DNA from: Isochrysis galbana
Lineage: Eukaryota > Haptophyta > Isochrysidales > Isochrysidaceae
NCBI GenBank assembly: GCA_018136815.1
Contig: CM030940.1
Coordinates: forward strand, 4,445,500-4,466,499
Reading direction: 5' to 3'
DNA length: 21,000 bases
The position numbers and the translations under genes were made by a program. The notes below the pieces were generated by a model that saw only the letters and a list, made by a program, of their open reading frames with translations, had not been told where the DNA came from and searched no databases. Positions 15,518 to 21,000 of the stretch are shown here, in pieces. Numbering within the stretch: position 1 is the first letter of the stretch; each line of letters opens with the position of its first letter.

Positions 15518-17789
15518 GCGGCAGCGCATCACGGCGCTCGCCTGCTCGTGGGAGGTGGTCGAGCAGCGAGCGACCATGCAGTGCTCGTCGTGGCTCTCAC
15601 TAGCGTGCGGGCATCAGCCAGAGGTCGCACCTGCAGGGTATACCGACATTGCGGGAACGCACGGTGTGCAGTCCACTAGGGTGCTAGGCTTGGTGGTTGG
15701 TGCCCGCCCCACGGCAAGCGGAGCGGTTGGTTCGCTCTCATTTTCCCTCGGCGCATGGGGAGAATGTGCGCCTGTTTTCGCAGCGTCAAGGAGCTCACAC
15801 CGGCTGCACTGAGCGCTGTGACGTATTTTCGATGCTTACGCACGTCTTTGTGGCGCTGTGTATCCACCGGCGAAGCCCCCCTGCTCCGGCATGTAGTCTA
15901 TCGCATGCAGAGAGAACGTAGCAATTGGAAAGATACGGCCGAGCTTTTTTCTGCTGCTTGAATGTACATGCATTCCACAGGTCCAAATAAATTTGCGCCG
16001 CGTGTCGTTATTTGCTGCGGTCTCCTTAGCGCTCGTTCCGTCCGCTGCTCAGGTCAAGTTGTTGGCCGCTTGCCTTGCAGGAACGTTGCATCGTTGGTCT
16101 CAACTCGATTCTCATACATCTTCCTAGTGGTGCTCGGTTGGCTCTTTGCGAGACATCCGTTTGTGCTGCTGCTGTGGTTGAGGTTGTGGGGAGGGAAACG
16201 GCTCAGGGCTTGATACTGCATGGTATGCACGGCTCTCTAGATGTATGCGATCTGTTCGTTCTTGCTTTTGCCCACTATCTTTCCACACACTTGCTGGTGG
16301 TGCACACCTGTAGTACGGATTGACTTGTTGGTCAGTGACAGCGCAAAAGAAAAATCTGAAGATTCGGGGCTAAACACCTACTTCGGACTAGGTATATGTT
16401 ACCCCCCCAGGAGCCAACGCCCCCCAGGAGCTATTGGGGGCCCCCGAGAGCTATCGGGGGGAAATTTTCTCCCGATCGCCAACGGCCCCACCGAGAGCTA
16501 CCGGGGGGCCGAGAAAATTCGTCGGCCTGTCGTCAGTCGTCATCCGTCGCCGCTCTCGCTCTCGTCGCTCTCGCTCTCGTCTAACACTCATACCCTACAA
16601 ACTCGCCTCTCCCTCGCCAGCCCTGCCAACACAGCCCTCCTCTCACTCGCCCTCGCCTCTCGCCGCTCGCTCGATGTCGTTCTCGCCGCCGTCCTCGCCC
16701 TCGCCCAAGCCAAGCCCGCCTGCCCGCCTTCCTCTCCGCGCCTACCGCCGGCTTTGCTCCCTCCTCATTGCCCTTAGGCCCTATGGGCCATCCCAATTCG
16801 TCAATCTCCCTCCCATCTCCATGTCCTTATCCATCGCCGATGTGTGTGAAGTGTGGGTGTTTGTCGGTGTGTTTCAGCAATGGCAGGGTGTACAGCTTGG
16901 CTATATGCTTCCGGTCTTCCGTTGTTAGGTCTAGACGTTTTTCCCATGCCGTTCTGGCCGTATGCGGAGCGTTGCGGCGTGATGCTTTAAGCGCGGCTTT
17001 GGTGATGTCGGAGACCGTGATCGCGTCAAGCGCGACATTTCCTTTTTGTATGGCGAATTCGTCGGCCTCTCCTCATCCCACTATAAGTTCCATGGAAATC
17101 ACCACGCAAGCCCACCCGCGACAGCCAGCGGCGCCCCGCCCTGCTCACGCCTTCAACCCCCACCGCGCTCTACAGAGCGCTCACTAATAGATCATTGAAG
17201 TCGCACGCCGCCCCTACAGAATGCGCCTAGCTTGGTGCTCCCTCCGTCCAGCCGTACCCTACCGCACAGGATGGCGACGTTTTCGATTAGACCCTCGCCT
17301 AGAGGTAGCCGGTGGCAATTTCCCACCGCGTCCTCAAGGCCAACACGCAGCGGAGGCCCCTATAGGCGGGTAGGTGCGGACAGGCAGCGCTCGCGCCACC
17401 GTAGAACCTAGTTTAGGACCAAGTTTCGCAACAATTCGCTGAAGACTACAAGCACAGGGCCTTTGGCGGGCCTACGCCTTGGGCCTTGGGGGGGAAGGGT
17501 TGCATTGCTTTGACTGCGGCGGAAGGCCCCGCCCGGCACGCGAGCAAAGCCGGCGGAGGGTGGTCCGTCCGCACACACAATCTACCGAAGAATACACACC
17601 CACGGAATAACTCGATCAGACCACATGGAAGTCAGCCGTCTGAAGCCATCTCCTGGAGGAGGGCATCTGTAGCACTCAGCGTAGCACAGCAGAGGCACGG
17701 GCAACGCTCAGCCCATTGGGGGCACCCGCATCGTCACCCAGCGTGTCTGGCTTATGTCCAAGTCGAGGCCCATCGTCGTGATGCCAGCA
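15518..17789. other. Gene-poor stretch after the SDR gene
   Basis: The first ~470 bases may be the 3' UTR of the SDR gene; AATAAA occurs at 15986-15991. Several open frames exist at 15962-16928 and 17486-17851, but they are arginine-, serine- or proline-rich, overlap each other, carry no motif and vary abruptly in composition, so none is called. An inverted palindrome repeat lies at 16396-16520, followed by CTCTCG-rich simple sequence to about 16700. From 17000 to 17790 I see nothing recognisable. Confidence 0.5.
16396..16520 (-). repeat. Inverted copy of the palindrome repeat
   Basis: The reverse complement of this segment matches 7325-7425. It includes the end GGCGTTGGCTCCTGGGGGGT followed by AACA, the palindrome CCCCCGATAGCT-type units, GTTGGCGATCGGGA, and the flank ATTTTCTCGG next to CCCCCGGTAGCTCTCGG. 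Similarity stops just after GTAACA on one side, which may be the element terminus. Only about three of the palindromes are present. Confidence 0.85.
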
Positions 17790-17865
17790 CTAGAGCGACG
17801 GGTCGGACGGCGCCGAGAGGGCTTCTGCGAACTCCTTCAAAAATTTCTTAAAAGCCGGTCCAGCA

Positions 17866-19260
17866 TCATCGCCGGCGCCCGGCCACTACGCACGCTCTTG
17901 ATTGACACTTGCGGAATAACTCGCTGTGGATGTAGCTCGTATGGATGAGACGGGCGGCGTGGAAACAGGCAGGGTGCTCCTGCACGTACCTCTGGAAATC
18001 GTCGTGCTTGCGCGCCCGCTCGTCCGAGCAGAGGTTATGCAAGCGGATCAATGCGAGCCCCTTCAAAGAGTCGTTCAGGCTACTCGCGTGTCGAAACAAG
18101 GCGGACTGCACTTCCGGACACTGGACGAGACGGCTCACAACTTGTGACGCCAACCAGGTGAGCCAAACGTAAGCGGATGCGCTCCTCGCCTGCCCGGTGC
18201 AGCCCTTAGTGGCCGAAATCCCTAGTATCGCCACGAGCTCACGCACGATCGGGTCGTCGTGGACGGAACTCCAAGCGCTGACATCGAGGCGACGGAATTT
18301 TCGGACGATCTTTGTGCGGACGTCCGTCGGGGAATCAGGGCCCATCAGCGCGCAGATCACACTCTCGTGCACGTATGCACCGTCGAACGGCACGTTCGCA
18401 ACGCGGACGAGCGCCTCCATGCTGCAGGGGCACTGCGTCTCATGGAAGAAGACGCGATCGAGCGTCTGGTCAAACCAGCCGGTCTTCAAGAGGCAAGCTG
18501 CGACTTCCGACGACCGCGCGATAGAACACAGGAACCGCGCCAGTGGTGCATTGAGCGAGTCAGCACTCTTGCAGAAGCGCTCGCAGAATCGCTGTACGCC
18601 GACGTCGTTGAAGAAAGCCTCGCGGAGCGACGGCGAGGTCGTGAGTGCTGTGAGTGCACCCCAGACGGAGCCCGACATACGGCCGCTGGTCAACTGTTGC
18701 AGGACAGTGCCTCCACCGGCGGTGATGAGGCGCTGCTTGGCGTCATCGTTCAAGCGCGGCACCGCATCGACATACAACCTCCATTCCTTCAGCGTCATGT
18801 CCACCTTGTCACCTTCACCCGTCACCCATTGAGGGAAGCGGGACTCGAACTCGTGGAAGGAAGTGCTGCCCCACTTCCGGTCGCGAATTCGGCAAGCTCG
18901 GCGACTCAAGCGCAACACGAAGATATTGGCGCTCTGCTGGCTGTCCAGAGGGACGTGCGCCATGCGCTGTGATACAGCAACATCGAAGGCGTGATCGTCC
19001 GAGTCTTCCTCTTGCTCGTCCAAGCCTTCCGCTTCCTTGTCAACGTCCACTTTCGGCTCCTCCGCCAGCGCTGCGGCCGTTTCGGCGGCTTCAAGCTCCG
19101 CCAGCACCACCTGGATGTCTCTAGGCGGCGGAGGCGGCGGAGGCCTCTGCGGTGCAGTGGAACGCCTCGCCACCTTGCTTGGTCGTGCTAGGAATGGGAA
19201 GGTCTCGAACAGCGAGGGCTCCGTACTTTGCGGGCGTTTGGGGCGCCGAGTGGACAGCAT
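17866..19260 (-). CDS. Helical, possibly ARM/HEAT-like protein of unknown function
   Basis: An intact 464-residue frame with ATG at 19260, directly after a C-rich leader. Residues 1-45 are basic and proline-rich (seven prolines near 40-46). Residues about 48-90 are an Ala/Glu/Asp-rich acidic segment (VVLAELEAAETAAALAEE), probably coiled coil or disordered. From about residue 95 the protein is globular and largely helical, with spaced Leu/Cys-rich helices (for example FCERFCKSADSL, LARFLCSIARSSEVAACLL, SSLNDSLKGLALIRLHNLC). This pattern would suit an armadillo/HEAT-type solenoid, but I see no clear consensus repeat. The last residues (ACVVAGRRR) look out of frame: a one-base shift near 17880 opens a plausible amphipathic tail to 17790. 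A scaffold role in the nucleus or cytosol is conceivable; the function is unknown. Confidence 0.7.
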   Translation of the reverse strand: MLSTRRPKRPQSTEPSLFETFPFLARPSKVARRSTAPQRPPPPPPPRDIQVVLAELEAAETAAALAEEPKVDVDKEAEGLDEQEEDSDDHAFDVAVSQRMAHVPLDSQQSANIFVLRLSRRACRIRDRKWGSTSFHEFESRFPQWVTGEGDKVDMTLKEWRLYVDAVPRLNDDAKQRLITAGGGTVLQQLTSGRMSGSVWGALTALTTSPSLREAFFNDVGVQRFCERFCKSADSLNAPLARFLCSIARSSEVAACLLKTGWFDQTLDRVFFHETQCPCSMEALVRVANVPFDGAYVHESVICALMGPDSPTDVRTKIVRKFRRLDVSAWSSVHDDPIVRELVAILGISATKGCTGQARSASAYVWLTWLASQVVSRLVQCPEVQSALFRHASSLNDSLKGLALIRLHNLCSDERARKHDDFQRYVQEHPACFHAARLIHTSYIHSELFRKCQSRACVVAGRRR

Positions 19261-20028
19261 GGAAGAGGCGGGGGGGGGGCGGGGAGGAAGGGGCGAGGCC
19301 GGGGGGGGGGAGGGCGGGAGGGGGGCAGGAAGAAGGAAACGAGGAAGGGAGGGGGAGGGGGGGGGGGGGCGGCGGCGGTTGTGGAGGCGAGGGGTTGGGG
19401 GGCAGGGGGGGCAGGGGGCCAGGGGGCCAGGGGGGAGGGGGCAGGGGGGGGGGGGGGGGGGCAGGGGGCCAGGGGGGGGGGGGCCAGGGGGGGGGGGCCA
19501 GGGGGCGAGGAGGGGCCGGCCGGGGCGGGAAGAGAGAAGAGGGAGGGGGGGGCGGGCGGCGGAGAGCGCGCCTCTCGGTCGTCAAAGACTCCTTCACGTC
19601 TCTTCTGTGACCATCGTAAACGTGATGGATTGGAGCGGTGGAGCTGTCGACGCCCAACGCGGAATGCGAATGGGACGCAACGAGAACGGAAGGAATGTTT
19701 GGGTGGATGATGGGACGGGCAACGAGCGCGGAATGCTCCGAACGCGGGATGATGGGGAGTGTGCGGACGGAGGGGGAGCGAGGCGAACAACACGCGGGAG
19801 CGGCGGAGGAGCGAGGGCGAGAGAGAGAGCGAGGGGGCCAGGAGCGAGAGGAGGGTGCGAGCGAGGCGCCGGAGTGTTTTGTGACCTCGGGAGCAAAAGT
19901 GCGCATCCGCGCGACCAGAAAACCGCGCGTTGACAGGGCGCAAAGTGTCAGTTTACGGAGGGGGCAGTCTCCACGAGCCGCACCGGTCCGCGCCGCCCCC
20001 CCCCCCCCCTCGCCCCTCCAGAGTCTCA
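19261..20028. promoter_or_regulatory. Shared upstream region of a divergent gene pair, with a long G-rich tract
   Basis: This region separates two genes transcribed away from each other, so it should carry both promoters. At 19265-19560 the plus strand is dominated by G runs, with CAGGGGGC-type units repeated every 8-10 bases around 19395-19510. From 19800 to 19870 it is GA-rich, and 19996-20016 is C-rich just before the plus-strand start. No TATA box was seen. Open frames across the G tract are Gly/Pro artefacts. Confidence 0.55.
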
Positions 20029-20419
20029 ATGGCCGACGCCAAGTGCGAGTTCTGCGGCGAGGACACCCCACAGCATCCCATGATGCCGTGTGGTCACCCG
20101 TCTTGCATTCTCTGCGCAGCGTTTCCCAAGTGCGCCGCGTGCTTCGCCGACGAATGCGAAGACAAACAAGGCCCTAAACCTGAACCTGATCGTGGTTTCC
20201 GCCGTTCGAGTGCCGCCCGTCGCAATCGCGCCAGCTCACACTCCCCTTATAATGTGCGAGTTATGCGGCGAGCGGCGAGGTCACGCCGCTGCATCCCATA
20301 AACAGTGCACCCGTCCTGCAATAGTTGCGTCCACGTTTCCTAACTGCGCCGTGTGCCTCGCCGAAGACTACGGCGCTGGACGAAATGCACCGCCGTCTGA
20401 GTGCCCGTCGACCCGTTGA
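20029..20419 (+). CDS. Small RING-finger protein with a second, degenerate RING-like copy
   Basis: Starts MADAKCEFCGED after a C-rich leader. Residues 6-38 give C-x2-C-x11-C-x-H-x2-C-x2-C-x5-C-x2-C, a compact C3HC4 RING that fits the known consensus (ligands C6, C9, C21, H23, C26, C29, C35, C38). RING proteins usually act as ubiquitin E3 ligases; that role is inference. Read straight through, the frame ends at 20301 with a basic tail (91 residues). A better model removes a GT...AG segment at 20192-20234 (43 nt), joining the frame to a second segment, MCELCGERRGH...FPNCAVCLAED, giving 115 residues and ending at 20419. That segment is clearly a duplicate of the first at DNA level but has lost the middle zinc ligands. 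A sequencing frameshift or a pseudogene duplicate are alternatives to the intron. Confidence 0.6.
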
Positions 20420-20657
20420 CGTCGGGGGCAATAATTACGTTGGTGGTGACTAACCTGGAATCTAGGGTTGTGTGTTGTGGCTGTGTGTCGCATTCGCGAT
20501 GTCTCAGAGGCAAAAAGAAATAACAGTAAAAGAAAAACAGTAAACAGTAAAAAGAACAGAGGAAGAAAGAAGAAGAAAAGTGAAAAAGAAGAGAAAAAAA
20601 CCCAGAGTATATAGGGCGGTTCTCAGCCCTTCCCATCGGCCCTATGGCTACGTAAAC
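20420..20657. other. Intergenic, A-rich stretch
   Basis: Probably includes the 3' UTR of the RING gene. Plus-strand A/G-rich from about 20510 to 20600 (AAAAGAAA, AACAGTAAA repeats). No gene seen. Confidence 0.4.
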
Positions 20658-20740
20658 TCTCGCGTGGCATAGTGGTTCAACCCACCGCCTCCACCAACCT
20701 TTTGCTCTGGGTCGCGAGTTCGAGTCCGGACGGAGCGCTC
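20658..20740 (+). repeat. tRNA-derived, SINE-like RNA polymerase III promoter module
   Basis: TGGCATAGTGG at 20665-20675 fits the A box (TRGYNNANNNG) and GAGTTCGAGTCC at 20716-20727 fits the B box, about 40 bases apart, as in tRNA genes. The acceptor and T-stem sequences do not pair (T-stem GCGAG against CCGGA), so a working tRNA is unlikely. A tRNA-derived SINE head or a tRNA pseudogene is the best reading. Confidence 0.6.
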
Positions 20741-20780
20741 TGCAGTTTGAGCCCCGCTCCTTCTCCTCTCCGCTCTTCTT

Positions 20781-20900
20781 CTACAGTTAAATTCCACGCT
20801 CTTCTTCTACCGTTAGAAATCCTGCCTCTTCCTACTGTTGAAATTCCTGTCTTCCTACCGTTAAAATTCTGCACTCCGTCTACCGTTAAAATCCTGCCTC
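20781..20900 (+). repeat. Five-unit ~25-bp tandem repeat
   Basis: CTAC(C)GTTAAAAT-like cores begin at 20781, 20807, 20832, 20855 and 20880, spaced 26, 25, 23 and 25 bases, each followed by CCTGC or similar and a CTTC/CTCC stretch. The last two cores are identical (CTACCGTTAAAAT). The repeat directly follows the tRNA-like module and may be its 3' body. Confidence 0.85.
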
Positions 20901-21000
20901 CGTCGCCTTGCCAAGACATTTCCTGCCGGCTTCCTTGCCAGTTCCTTCCGAGTTCCTTCCGCCCCGGTTTCCCGCTTGTCTGCAAAACGGTTTCACCGCA

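Noticed and set aside
15962..16323. Overlapping plus-strand frames with a hydrophobic stretch (FSYIFLVVLGWLF)
   Set aside because: No start context, no conserved motif, and two overlapping frames look equally plausible; the hydrophobicity follows from T-rich DNA.
16518..17069. AATTCGTCGGCCT present at about 16518 and 17056
   Set aside because: A 13-base match without any A-rich tail or similar flanks; likely chance or a minor repeat.
18845..18865. B-box-like word (GAGTTCGAGTCCCGC on the minus strand)
   Set aside because: It lies inside the coding frame of the 17866-19260 gene (HEFESRF) and has no A box at tRNA distance.
19037..20071. Several long Gly-rich (plus) and Pro-rich (minus) frames
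   Set aside because: All arise from the G-rich tract in the divergent promoter and contradict each other; no domain in any of them.

Overview
The window looks like nuclear DNA of a GC-rich unicellular eukaryote, probably a flagellated alga or related protist. The evidence is long uninterrupted open frames with protist-style low-complexity segments, no bacterial operon structure or ribosome-binding sites, an L1-like LINE, many microsatellites and homopolymer runs, and repeats with retroposition hallmarks. I cannot name the lineage from sequence alone.

Layout: 1-580 holds a repeat fragment and a GA microsatellite, followed by a gene at 584-2065 (+) for a predicted type II membrane protein with a proline-rich stem and a cysteine-rich domain of unknown family. 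From 2066 to about 3490 is non-genic, with a weak coding remnant on the minus strand. A decayed L1-like LINE (minus) occupies about 3492-6181: an endonuclease scrap joined to a reverse transcriptase by an internal deletion, then a frameshift into the thumb/zinc-knuckle part. An extremely AT-rich island with a ~100-bp tandem repeat (6231-6980) follows, then a CT microsatellite, a cluster of palindromic hairpins (7184-7410) and a ~920-bp insertion flanked by an exact 19-bp target-site duplication (7672-8630).

The centre of the window is an EF-hand protein gene (9451-12564, minus). It is flanked on both sides, in the same orientation, by copies of one dispersed repeat (unit B). Beyond it come a 26-base C run, an inverted repeat copy (unit A), and a membrane-anchored short-chain dehydrogenase/reductase gene (14396-15517, plus). 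From 15518 to 17789 I see no convincing gene, only an inverted copy of the hairpin repeat. A helical (possibly ARM/HEAT-like) gene on the minus strand (17866-19260) is divergent from a small RING-finger gene (20029-20419, plus), which appears to hold a tandem duplication and perhaps a 43-nt intron. The right end carries a tRNA-like promoter box pair and a five-unit 25-bp repeat.

The five host genes have no obvious shared pathway. What they share is a pyrimidine-rich tract directly before each chosen ATG. The strongest leads are the palindrome family with its inverted distant copy, the insertion with a target-site duplication, the RING duplication, and the tRNA-like element with its repeat tail.
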